Shown here one piece after another: positions 11,701 to 20,282 of a DNA stretch of 64,000 bases (positions are counted from its first letter, which is position 1; each line of letters opens with the position of its first letter). The stretch spans positions 7,452,921 through 7,516,920 of the forward strand of contig NC_054885.1 of NCBI RefSeq assembly GCF_018320785.1. The letters run 5' to 3'. The DNA comes from Cheilinus undulatus (lineage: Eukaryota > Chordata > Actinopteri > Labriformes > Labridae). A model generated the notes under the pieces. The model did not search any database, had not been told where the DNA came from, and saw only the letters and a list, made by a program, of their open reading frames with translations. The translations under genes were made by a program, and so were the position numbers.

Positions 11701-14067
11701 AATATATGCATGTCTTGGGCTGCATCCATACATTACCTGACTTATATAACCACTCATGCAGTGGATTTTTCTTACATATTCGAACATCCACGATCATCTG
11801 AAAGAAGGTTTTCTGATGCTAAGATTTATTAATAAAATTCACAGTCAGGTGACAGACTGAGTAATTTTCCATGAATGTCCAGTCAGCAGCTCCAGCATAC
11901 ATCACTGATAGAGAGAGGCTGTGGGGGAGGGGTGGACACACATGATGTTTCAAGCTCTGAGATGTTTATAGTGGGGAGGATAGAGGTGGTTCTGATGGAG
12001 GCGTGTGGAGGGTGTGTCAGCGATGCAGCCCTCTGATTGGCGGACTGCTCCTCAGCTGCATCCTTTGTGACTCTTTAAATCGTCCAGCTGAGACAAAAAA
12101 TAAAAATAAAGGTTTGAAGATGGGGGAAGGGAGAGAGAGGAGGAAGAAAGGGAGTTCTGCAGAGACGGAGGAGGAGGAGATGATTCAGCTGCAGTGTGCA
12201 GGTCAGAGGTCAACACGGGCGTAGACAAAGAGCTCAACAAAGAAGGAGCTGTTTGGTCCGAAAGTTTGAATGGAAGTACTAGTCTGTGATTTAAAGAAAT
12301 AACCACACTTGATGATAATGATATCCATGCCTATTTTGCTGCTATGGCTGCAAAAATAGAAGTCCTTGACACCCAATACTGTGCAGTTTATCCTTTTTAG
12401 TTGCAAATAATGCAGACAGGCTCCTTCAGACTATTCAAACTGCAAAAATAACTTTGCAACATTTGGGAAAGTGAGTTGAACTGGTGAGGAGTGAGGGTTC
12501 CTTTCCAGTTCTGTACTTTTCTTAATGCTTCCATTGTTTTTGTGCAGTTTAGACAGTGCTCTCTGTAGCTTGAAAAAATGACTGAAGATCTTTGGATGTT
12601 TTGATGCTTTTAAATACTATTGAATACTTTTTGATACTGTCAATCAGGAAAACAGAAGAGATTGCATTAAAACCACTGGTGTTGAAATTTTACAGCATGA
12701 CATTAAAACCAGAAATCATTTTTTCTCTTCTAACTTGTTTTCCATCCATGTGTACGTGCAACGCTTTTAATTACAAAGTCTGATTCGTGTGGTCTTGTTT
12801 TTAGGAGGTCTGATCAGCTTTGACGTGTTTCCTGAAGGCTGGGACAAGAGACTGTGCCTGGAGCTGCTGGAGAGCGAGGGGCTGGACGCCATCTACTTCT
12901 TTGGAAATGAGACATCAGATGTGGGTTCACATCCAGAAAGAGGAAGTTTATTCAAGTCAGATTAATCCTCATTCATCCAAAATAAAATGCTCTTTCTCAG
13001 AGACCAGTTGCTGAGAAAAATAGTGCACTTAACAAACAGAAACAAACATGAGACAGATGTTGCTGCCAGAGAACATCCCGATCTTTCTCTAAACTTCTTT
13101 GTCTCATACATCGGTCAAAACAGTCCAAGAAAAAGTACTCCTCCTCGTCTAACTCCTTGTGTCACTGCTTCTTGCTCACAGGCGCCACTTTGTGTTAACA
13201 ACCGACAAACAACACTGCATCAAAGAAAACTATCCGAACATTAACACCACTTTTAAACACTCTGAAATAGTAAAAAGAGAAAAATGGATTTCAGAATGCC
13301 TTCTACATAAAAATAGTACCTCACATCAAGAAGTGGGAACTCACTAAATGTTTGGGTGGTCACAATATGAAAGTTTTACTACTTTTTCATGATACTGTTA
13401 TAATCGAGCTGTTTAACACCACAGCAAGAAAAATGGATCTGTAGACACCCGATATTTAAGACAAGCTGGCTATAGCCTGTTCATTTCTGACAGCCACTCT
13501 CACAACCGTTCATTTGAGACGCCGTATATCTCAGAGCAGAAGTAAACGCTTAAACTTTTGAAATATGTTTAGGGTTAAGGTAAGAGTTAGGATTCAAAGT
13601 CCAGAGTTATAAACCTAATAACAAAATGTTTAATAAAGCCGAGTAAACAGTCTTCTTCCAGAGAAAAACCTTATCCTCCGTGAAAACATTCCAGTGCAGC
13701 CAGCATAGCTTTCATCGCTCCGTTAGCTGCCTAAACTACATAGATAATGGAGTAATGAAGCTAACTGAGCTAATGCTGTGTTACGTATCTATGTTATCTG
13801 CATAGCTAAACTAGCTTTATCTATGTTTGCTAAAGCTTACATAGCTAATGCTAACTTCGCCATGCCATTTCCATCACAACAGCATGGCTTCACAGTAGAA
13901 AAGTCCAGATACTTCGTGATTTTAATTTGAAATTCTCTTTTCAGGGAGGAAATGACTTTGAAATCTTCAACGATCCACGGACAATTGGTTTCACAGTTTA
14001 CTCTCCGATGGACACGGCGAGGCTGTGTCGGGAACTCTTCTTTGATGCTCCGCCTGTCGAGTCCTGA
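2700..14067 (+). CDS. PMM1: Phosphomannomutase 1, 3' six exons (partial gene)
   Basis: Converts mannose-6-phosphate to mannose-1-phosphate for GDP-mannose and glycosylation; PMM1 also acts as an IMP-stimulated glucose-1,6-bisphosphatase; cytosolic, dimeric HAD-superfamily enzyme. Exons join 2700-2776, 4029-4120, 4395-4494, 5004-5079, 12805-12920 and 13945-14067; frame is kept across every GT-AG junction. They give ~194 residues, the same as the matching part of the 262-residue human protein. Seen: [20 protein letters not shown] at the start, the cap-domain block [31 protein letters not shown], and the late HAD motif GGNDFEIF. The DxDGT nucleophile motif should lie in two exons left of position 1; I found neither between 1 and 2699. 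AENGTVQY fits PMM1 rather than PMM2, and synteny with CSDC2, POLR3H and ACO2 agrees. Intron 6 is unusually long (7.7 kb) and full of transposons. Convergent with CSDC2. Confidence 0.96.
2990..3700. repeat. Fragments of a dispersed low-copy repeat family in a PMM1 intron
   Basis: Contains two pieces of a family seen about nine times in this window, recognised by the phrase TTTTTGTRCAGTTTAGACAGTG or its complement: one near 3024-3045 in reverse and one near 3668-3692 forward. Boundaries are unclear. The rest of this intron (2777-4028) shows no exon or other feature. Confidence 0.4.
4029..4120 (+). CDS. PMM1: PMM1 exon 4
   Basis: 92 nt between a cag-type acceptor (ag at 4027-4028) and donor gtagga at 4121. 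It reads [18 protein letters not shown] and ends in LPKKR, whose last codon is split 2+1. This is part of the PMM cap domain. Confidence 0.95.
4395..4494 (+). CDS. PMM1: PMM1 exon 5 (substrate-binding cap block)
   Basis: 100 nt; acceptor ag at 4393-4394, donor gtaaat at 4495. It encodes [19 protein letters not shown] followed by [15 protein letters not shown]. The arginines of FRNG and PIGR belong to the phosphate-binding cap surface known in PMM1/PMM2. Confidence 0.96.
5004..5079 (+). CDS. PMM1: PMM1 exon 6
   Basis: 76 nt; acceptor cacag ending 5003, donor gtaaga at 5080. It reads [20 protein letters not shown] then LRFTK, ending one base into a glycine codon. The following intron runs 7.7 kb. 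Confidence 0.95.
7013..7145 (+). repeat. tRNA-derived SINE fragment
   Basis: Starts with GCAGATGGCCTAGTTGCATC, related to the A-box head of the SINE at 21563 (GCAGATGGCCTAGTG). It continues into the pyrimidine-rich CTCTTCCCCCTCTCTCCTG body and a TTTCCACTGT phrase shared with 23108. The B box is eroded. Confidence 0.6.
7159..7701 (+). mobile_element. Tc1/mariner-like transposon with internal deletion
   Basis: Inverted ends CACTGCCTGGCCAAAAAAAA (7159) and TTTTTTTGGCCAGGCAGTG (ending 7701) are flanked by TA on both sides (7157-7158, 7702-7703), the Tc1/mariner target. The 543 bp element is far below the usual 1.2-1.6 kb, so most of the 5' part is deleted. What remains encodes the C-terminal third of a transposase (7317-7652), see that entry. 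Confidence 0.9.
7317..7652 (+). pseudogene. Tc1-like transposase, C-terminal fragment
   Basis: An open stretch of 111 codons carries GIFQDDNAR (second catalytic Asp region of a DDE transposase) and [20 protein letters not shown] (third catalytic acidic residue region), then a charged tail ending GGPTKY and a stop. The DNA-binding N-terminus and first Asp are absent, so it cannot be an active transposase. The frame is intact, so decay is moderate. Confidence 0.9.
9463..10060. mobile_element. hAT-like non-autonomous DNA transposon
   Basis: Ends CAGTGGTGTCCAAACT (9463) and AGTCTGGACACCACTG (ending 10060) are near-perfect inverted repeats. Flanks CCCTATGC and TCCTACGC match at 6 of 8 bases, an aged 8 bp duplication. 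The 598 bp interior has no transposase. Confidence 0.8.
10121..10998. mobile_element. TIR DNA element with TTTCACACCT ends (superfamily uncertain)
   Basis: Left end GGTCGTTTTCACACCTGAAA followed by AGTCCGGACCAAG; the right end, read in reverse, gives GGGGCTTCCACACCTAAGTC then TTGGTCCGGACTTTC. The right part carries several extra copies of GGTCCGGAC/GGTCCAGACC. The layout resembles fish Harbinger-like MITEs, but I could not fix a 3 bp duplication. Confidence 0.55.
11500..11665. mobile_element. 3' end relic of a Tc1-like element
   Basis: Matches the right end of the element at 39435-40801: ATGTTCTATTGTGAAT, ATATGGGTTTATGAGATT and a terminal GCCCCAACTTTTTAGGAATT. Only the last ~165 bp remain. 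Confidence 0.6.
12335..12650. repeat. Copy of the dispersed low-copy repeat family
   Basis: Carries the most complete set of shared phrases: GCAAAAATAGAAGTCCTTGACACCC, GTGAGGAGTGAGGGTTC and TTTTTGTGCAGTTTAGACAGTG. The same order is seen in pieces near 5400-5530, 14660-14710, 16230-16400 and 56960-57330. No TIR or target duplication seen. Confidence 0.5.
12805..12920 (+). CDS. PMM1: PMM1 exon 7
   Basis: 116 nt; acceptor tttttag ending 12804, donor gtgggt at 12921. It reads [20 protein letters not shown] and ends FFGNETSD. The serine and aspartate of SFDVF are cap residues in this family. GTGGGT is a weaker donor, but the frame and next exon support it. Confidence 0.95.
13945..14067 (+). CDS. 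PMM1: PMM1 terminal coding exon 8
   Basis: Acceptor tttcag ending 13944; reads [15 protein letters not shown] onward to APPVES and stop TGA at 14065-14067. GGNDFEIF is the Mg-binding late HAD motif. The last few residues differ freely from human, as expected. Confidence 0.96.
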   Translation, partial: GGNDFEIFNDPRTIGFTVYSPMDTARLCRELFFDAPPVES

Positions 14068-14498
14068 CCTGCCCTCCTTTACCCACAATCCCCTTGGAGG
14101 CCCCCTGCAGCTGGGTCTCTGATAAAGGACTTAAAGAGACTGAAGTCCAGACTGTTTTAACTACTGAGAGGTACCACTACTGATTTCTGCTTCTGATTAC
14201 TGTAAATAGACTGACAGCAGCAGCTTCAGATGATTCTGCTGCTGTTTTTAAAGGGACAGTTACACGTTTGTAATTTTAAAGAGACAGGTGTGTTTAAATA
14301 TGAAGGTGTGTGTTTGAGTGCAGTTTCACATCACTGCAGCAGACATGTGTGACATGAAAACAACCCAAAAGAGGTTATCAGACGTGCTGCAGTGTTTAAA
14401 GATGTTACTCCATGTAAATAGTACAGAATGATGTTTGCACTAATGTTGTGATCCTTTCATACCACATGATGGTAGTTTTATGAGTGAAACGCTGAGCT

Positions 14499-14590
14499 AG
14501 GGCTGGGCGATATGAACCAAAAATAATCTGGATATTTATATAAGCTGAATGGTGATGCATGGGATTTATCTGGTAATTGTTTTACTGTTG
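14499..14590. mobile_element. hAT-type end fragment (TAGGGCTGGGCGATAT)
   Basis: Begins with the widespread teleost terminal sequence TAGGGCTGGGCGATATGAAC. A possible partner end is near 16680, with TTGATATATCA and CTAGCCCC. If paired, the element would be about 2.2 kb with other insertions inside it. Confidence 0.4.
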
Positions 14591-15339
14591 ATAAATAACA
14601 AATGGATGAAATATAAACTTTGAGATGGGTCTGGGAAAAAAACTAAATGGAAATCTGTTTGATACCACTGCAACAAAAATAGAAGTCCTAGAGATCAAAC
14701 ATCTGGCAATTTTTACAAAACGTCAGACATAGCACAGCATCAAACACTCTGTCCACTGCATCCATTAAACATTTACTCTCTGCCCTGGAAAATTCAGGAT
14801 CCCCTTGTAAAAAATACAAATCAAGCACTTTTATTTTGAATGCAAAAATAAAAGTGTGTTGCCTTGTAATGGCAAGTCTTTGCCAGCTTTGGGTCGCATA
14901 GTTTTGCATCCGTGTTGACCTACGTCAGAGCGTGTATCTATTATTAATGCACAACTCTCTGCACTTTGTAACTCAAGCTGTGTTGGGTGATGAAAGTTTA
15001 GGATAACCAAAATAATTTTTCTGGTTGACACTCCTGGTTCTTTGTCATTTCCTGCTTTCCTTGTTTCTTTCCCATAAAAATTAAAAAACCTTCAATGGTT
15101 AGAGATTTTTCTCATCTGCCTTTGTATAATCATCATGATAAATATAATAAACACAATTAGAAAATATGCAGACTTATCGCTTGAAATAGTTGTGATTTAT
15201 AAACTTTCATCACACTAACTTTAATATTTCAAAATGGCTGAACAGTTTGGATTACTGATTCACTGGTCGGATAAAAAATGGAAAAGAAAAGAATTTGGCT
15301 ATGTGGGACGATATAGTTGTGGGGCTCATTCCACATCCA

Positions 15340-15570
15340 GAAGCACAATAGGCATGGACAGAGAGTTGGAGAAGGATCCATAAGCCAGCTGCAGGGAGTG
15401 GCAGGGAGACGTCCCTGGCCCTGCCCCACCACCCTGAGATGTTCCGGGATTAAAGGGGCGAAAATTCAGTGAGGGGTGGCTCCCAGCTGACAACCCTGCA
15501 GCGGGCCCACTGGCACCATCGGAGGTGCGGCAGGAAGGAAATGCCAGGCAGGAACACCCACCTGTGCTTA
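15340..15570. repeat. GC-rich interspersed repeat fragment, class unknown
   Basis: A GC-rich block in AT-rich surroundings, with phrases GATGTTCCGGGATTAAAGG, GTGAGGGGTGGCTCCCAGCT and CACCATCGGAGGTGCGGCAG. I think it resembles teleost retroelement leader or LTR sequence but cannot place it. No coding frame is supported. Confidence 0.35.
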
Positions 15571-15835
15571 CATCATGTTGGAATATTTCTCTCCTCCTTA
15601 TTTCCTCCTGTTTATCACATGAATCATCAGTTTGACACTGAAAATTACTGTTTGGATCAGTGCTAGTAGCGTTACAGTCTTATTGATCATTTGTCTCAAT
15701 AAGCAGTAAACAGGTGCATCACTTTAATTGAAGCTGATGCAAAGAATTGTGGCTTGTCTTGTCAGCCTTTATTATGACTAACTCTAAAATACTTCTGGGT
15801 CGTTTCACTCAGTTAGGAACCTTCCTAAGCAAAAA

Positions 15836-16205
15836 GGACTATTCCAAGTCTTTATAGTCCTTCTTTGTGCACTGGGCCACAGTCATGTTGGAATCAAAAA
15901 GAGCCTTCCCAAAACTGTTGCCACAAAGTTGGAAGCATAGCATTGTCCAAAATATATTGGTATGCTGAAGGATAAAGACTTGCCTTCACTGGAGATAAGG
16001 GGCCTAAGCCCTGCAAAACAGCCCCATACAATTATCCCTCCTCCATCAAACTCCATGTGGAATGTCCTTGGAGGTTGTGAACCCCGCTCTTTTGGCACTG
16101 TTGTTCCTAAACTCTTCCACGTTCTAGTATTGTCACTTAAAGTTGACTGTGGAATATCCAACAGGGATGAAATTCCATGAACCGTCAGATCTGGAAAAGT
16201 GGCTA
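15836..16205 (-). pseudogene. Tc1-like transposase fragment, uninterrupted relative of the 33.6 kb element
   Basis: Read on the minus strand it gives GGGIIVWGCFAG (a Tc1/mariner block) followed by sequence closely matching 34080-34134 joined to 35453-35570. This copy keeps the CCTTCAGCATACCAA site intact. It therefore shows the pre-insertion state of the hAT-like insertion at 34135-35452. It is truncated at both ends. Confidence 0.75.
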
Positions 16206-17203
16206 CAACTGGCAAGAGGAAAGGGCCTTTGCTATCTAGGTGGTGCTCTCTCTCCTGCTCCTTCCCAGTTCCACGAACTTTTCCAAATGTTGTCAGTGTA
16301 TTTGTGCAATTTAGACCGTGGGCAGAAGATCACCAACAATTTCTGATACTTAATAAACTATTCACTAATCGAGCGTCTTCGACTTCTATTTTTGTTTGCT
16401 GTTATCACATAGTTGTCAATGTCTTTTGAGTTTTACTCATAAATGCTCCTTAAATAAAACAAATAAAATGATAGCTCCCCATTTAGCCTGAACATTTCAA
16501 ACTGATTATCTTGTCAGTAACACAGCTGGTGGTTCTTGCTGTAAACACTCTGAGCAACTGAGCATTAAGTCTGGCATTTTTTAATAAGCATCAACATAAA
16601 CCACATAGACATAAATGGTGTTCTACCCTATATTTCATTTGAAAATAGGTTGATATATCATTAAAAACTCATTATTTTACCTAGCCCCACTCTGAGCTGA
16701 AGAGTTTAAATCATTCCACGTTTGTCCATCTCTTCAGTAAAGATTTTATTTAAAGCTCATCATCAAGACTCCATGATTTTATCTGAACCAGAGAGTTAAG
16801 CTACTGTGAGAGTCACATCTCAAACTTCTACAATTAAATGTGAGGCTTTTTCATGTAAAACACGTTAATGACCTGTGACGAGTCCTGCTCATATCAATGC
16901 TTTTGTTTTCCAATCTCTGCTAATATTTTCAAGCAGATATTTCTTCTTCTGTAGATTCTTGAAAGGTTTTCTGGGAAAAACTTTAAATAATGTTGATGTT
17001 AACATTAGAAAAGTAATCTATCCTTTCTGGTTCATGAGAATATAAGACTTCGGTTCATCAGATATCAGTTGCAGATTAATATCAGACTGTTAACACTCCT
17101 TACCCTCTACAGAGATGAGGTAGGACAGAGAAAACAACTTTTCTATCATCACTGATTTGTACTCACTTTGTCATTCATTGATGAAAATGTACTTTATGAT
17201 TGT

Positions 17204-17217
17204 AATAAAACTTTATT
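17204..17217. promoter_or_regulatory. Opposed poly(A) signals AATAAA / TTTATT
   Basis: AATAAA reads on the + strand at 17204-17209 and on the - strand at 17212-17217, separated by two bases. It sits between the convergent PMM1 (+) and CSDC2 (-) and just outside the transposon debris. Use by either gene is inference. Confidence 0.3.
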
Positions 17218-17295
17218 GACAAGGTTTTACTGATTTCTGAATCCTTCTTTGATATATCAAATCCAATCCAAGTTTATTTGTGAAGCATACTTTAC

Positions 17296-17822
17296 AAAAT
17301 CATTGACATCTGTCAGTCGGGAAAGGATCTCAAAGCCATTTCTAAGACTTTAGGACTCCAGCAAAACGTGATGAGAGCCATTATCCACAAATGGGGAAAA
17401 CTTGGAACAGTGATGAACCTTCCCAGGAGTGGTCAGCCCACAAAAATGACTCCAAGACCGCAACGACGACTCATCCAGAAGGTCACAAAAGAACCCAGAA
17501 CCACATCCAAAAACCTGCAGGCCTCACTGGCCTCAGTTGAGGTCAGAGAAACTGGACAAAAATGACACCAATGGGAGAATTCCAAGGTCAAAACCACTGC
17601 TGACCAAAAAGAACACAAAGGCTCGTCTCACATCTGATGAAAACATCCTCATAATGGCAAGACTTATAGGAAAATATTCTAAGGACTGATGACACAAAAG
17701 GGGAACTTTTTGGAAGGTGTGCAGCCTGTTACACCTGTAATAAAACTAACAGCATTTGATAAAAAGAGCATCATGCCAACAGACAAACATGGTGGTGGCA
17801 GTGTGATGTCTCGGGTTGGACT
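17296..17822 (+). pseudogene. Degenerate Tc1-like transposase, 5'-truncated
   Basis: Encodes in broken frames the N-terminal DNA-binding region: [40 protein letters not shown], then KEPRTTSKNLQASLAS. It continues to a GGGSV-like stretch near 17790-17812. Closely related to the element at 23855-25125 but on the opposite strand. Stops and frameshifts make it inactive. Confidence 0.85.
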
Positions 17823-18654
17823 CTAAAGCATAATTTCCTCCAGCCCCTGGCCACCTCTTGCATGTAAGCATAACTATCACTGAGAAGTTTGCAGTCTCTG
17901 CACAGCTCCCAGCATGCGTTTCTCTCTGCCACAGTGTTATATTGTAGTTACGCCACTGGAGGGCGCCAGAAATCTTCTGCACACAGCTGCTTTACAGATA
18001 ATGCAGCATTGAAAACCAGATCTTAGCATTTGAATACGTCTTGTTAATTTCCCTTAATAATTTTCAGTGTCTTAGAATCACACAGCAGATGTAATATCTC
18101 AATTTTTTCATGTTTCTGTACTTTTTGATACTATTAGTCAATAAAATAAGAGATTGTTCTATCATGAAACACAAAAAGACCAAACTTCCATCACGTGTTG
18201 ATAAGAAAATGTTTTAATGTTTTTTAAAGGCTCAGTAGAAATAATAACCTGGATCACAGAGCAGTGACTTGTTTCCTGACAGTGAAGTAAATTTTAATGT
18301 TTGATTCAGTGACTCCGACTGTAACTCATTAAACTAAAAATGTTAAGTAACAAATGGTCCACAAGATGAGTGAATAACTACATTAACAGACATCTCGGTG
18401 ATAATGAGCTCTATTGGCACCAACTATGAAGTCATGAGATTACTATCGCAAATGTTCATAAATCACAGACACGATGTTATGATTATAGAAAAAATAAAAT
18501 TCATCAGTGATTCAACACGACTCCTTCACAACGGATTATTTTACACAGGACAGCAGACAAACTGACGGTGATGACTGGAGGCAGACTCAACAGGGGCGCT
18601 TTAAAATTCTTAATTAGACTGTTTATCAACAAAATACAACCTGCAATCTGTAGG
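17823..18654. other. Intergenic sequence between PMM1 and CSDC2
   Basis: No coding frame or clear transposon recognised. Position 18085-18200 contains a phrase of the dispersed family (TACTTTTTGATACTATTAGTCA). Confidence 0.4.
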
Positions 18655-19354
18655 CTACGGTGGCCCTGGAGGGATGAATTGTTTTTGATATGCTACACTT
18701 TATTAAAATTAACAAAAACATTTCATGAAATGCATTTTTTAATATTTCATGAAATACAAAAAAAAGTATCTCATGAAATTCAAAAAATAAATTTCTCATG
18801 AAATTAGAAAAATTAAAAAAAAATTATGAAATGCAACAAAAGATGAATTAAAAAGCATTTCATAAAATGGAAAAGACTAAAATAATATGTCATGTAATAA
18901 TAAAAACCTTTTAATGAAATGCAAAAAATTTTACAAAAAACTTTCTGAAATGCGAAATCTAAAAATATCTAATGAAATGAAAAAAAAAAAAAAAAAACAT
19001 TTCATGGAATGCAAAAAAGTAAACACAAAGAAATTGAATTGAATAACATTTAAATAACACAAAAATATTTCACAAAATGCAAAAACGTTTCATTAAACAC
19101 AAAAACTCTCCTTAGACACAGAAATTTTGAGATACAAACATTTAATGAACGCAAAAAATATTTTTAAAAGACAAAATCATTTGTTGAAATGCTTGACCAT
19201 TTAATGAAGGGCTAAAACTTTTTTTAAAACAAACAAAAAACAAACATTTTTCGTTTTCAAAAATATTTCTTTTCCATACAATACTTTTGTGATCATTAAA
19301 CATTTATGCATTTAATTTAATGTTTTTGCATTTGACCTTCTAGGGCCACCGTAG
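18655..19354. mobile_element. TIR DNA element with A-rich degenerate tandem interior
   Basis: Ends CTACGGTGGCCCTGGAGGG (18655) and CCTTCTAGGGCCACCGTAG (ending 19354) are inverted repeats. The interior is about 15 degenerate units of TTTCATGAAATGCAAAAA, some 35-45 bp apart, with A runs. No coding capacity and no clear target duplication. Confidence 0.75.
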
Positions 19355-20119
19355 AATTACACAATTTTGAACAAATTGTTCAAATAAATAATCACAGGAA
19401 GACAATACTAACATGAATATGAACTTTTTAAAGAATAGAATCACTTAATTCACAGTAAAATAGATCTATGTTTATAAATCCATGCTTAGTTTAATACAAT
19501 CTGCACATTGAGGTCCTTTTTACCTTCATAGTGAATCAAAACATCCAACTTAATCTTGACTCCCACTTCCTGTTTCACTGTTCAAACTTTCTCTTCCTTC
19601 TTTTACGGTCATGTGGCTGTTTATCACTTGACTCCTGGATTTGGTTGTGAAACCAGCTGTTTTACCGTCTGCTTCTACTTTCTTTCACCAGTCGACATAA
19701 ACATCTCATCTCTGTTACTCTCTAAGCTTTTTCCTTCAGTTTCCTTTATCTCTGGAATAGATTTAAAGTTTCTGCTCCTCTTTCAGAGTCTGAACTTGAT
19801 GTTAAACAGACTTAACGTGACATCTGGACAAAGCTCACAGTGGACATGTGACTCTGAAAGACTCCAAATACTCTGTCATTGAAAAAACTACCTTTAAACT
19901 AAAATATCTTTAAAAACAGCTAACGCTCATTCTCTCTCACAGGAAACTCATCAGTGAAGAACAAACAAAGTTGTGAACAGAGATGACTACAACTTGCTGC
20001 ATTGGTAAAACATAATTCTTCGAAATAAAAGTAACTTAGGCTCTAAAGTTTAATCCCTGAACAGCTGTTACCCCCCCCCATCCCGATCCCCTGCCCCCCC
20101 AGCAGACCCTAACGCCCCC
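19355..20119 (-). other. CSDC2 3' flank / probable 3' UTR
   Basis: Sequence directly downstream of the CSDC2 stop on its strand. It includes a C-rich stretch at 20070-20118 just after the stop and otherwise looks single-copy. No strong poly(A) signal is seen before the transposon at 19354. Confidence 0.4.
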
Positions 20120-20282
20120 CTACGAGCTGATGATCTGGCCGGACCAGGTCTCGTGTTTGATTCCTGGGTTGAGATGTGTGATCTTCACCTCCACCGCCTG
20201 AACCTTCAGGTTTTTAGGAGGGACTCTGCTGACTTTGTAGGTCACCTCGTCGCCCTCGACCGGGACGTACTCGCCCTCGATG
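20120..20282 (-). CDS. CSDC2: CSDC2 last coding exon
   Basis: 163 nt; acceptor cag at 20285-20283 (minus strand). It completes the Asp of HISD and reads [20 protein letters not shown], then [12 protein letters not shown], ending WSGQIISS and stop TAG at 20122-20120. It holds the second half of the cold-shock domain. Confidence 0.97.

Larger units (their letters stand above)
5080..12804 (+). other. PMM1: PMM1 long intron: content overview
   Basis: A 7.7 kb intron with no additional coding exon that I can support. It holds a SINE fragment (7013-7145), a Tc1-like relic (7159-7701), a hAT-like element (9463-10060), a TIR element (10121-10998), a hAT end relic near 10990-11100, a Tc1-like 3' end (11500-11665), and copies of the dispersed family at about 5400-5520, 7790-7880 and 12335-12650. 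The stretches 5700-7000 and 8000-9400 look single-copy and non-coding. Confidence 0.6.
14068..17217 (+). other. PMM1 3' flank / candidate 3' UTR and transposon debris
   Basis: 14068-14495 looks like single-copy 3' UTR. From 14499 (TAGGGCTGGGCGATAT, a common hAT-type end) to about 16690 (TTTTACCTAGCCCC) lies transposon debris. AATAAA occurs at 15146-15151 and again at 17204-17209. Either could end PMM1 transcripts; the sequence cannot choose. Confidence 0.4.
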
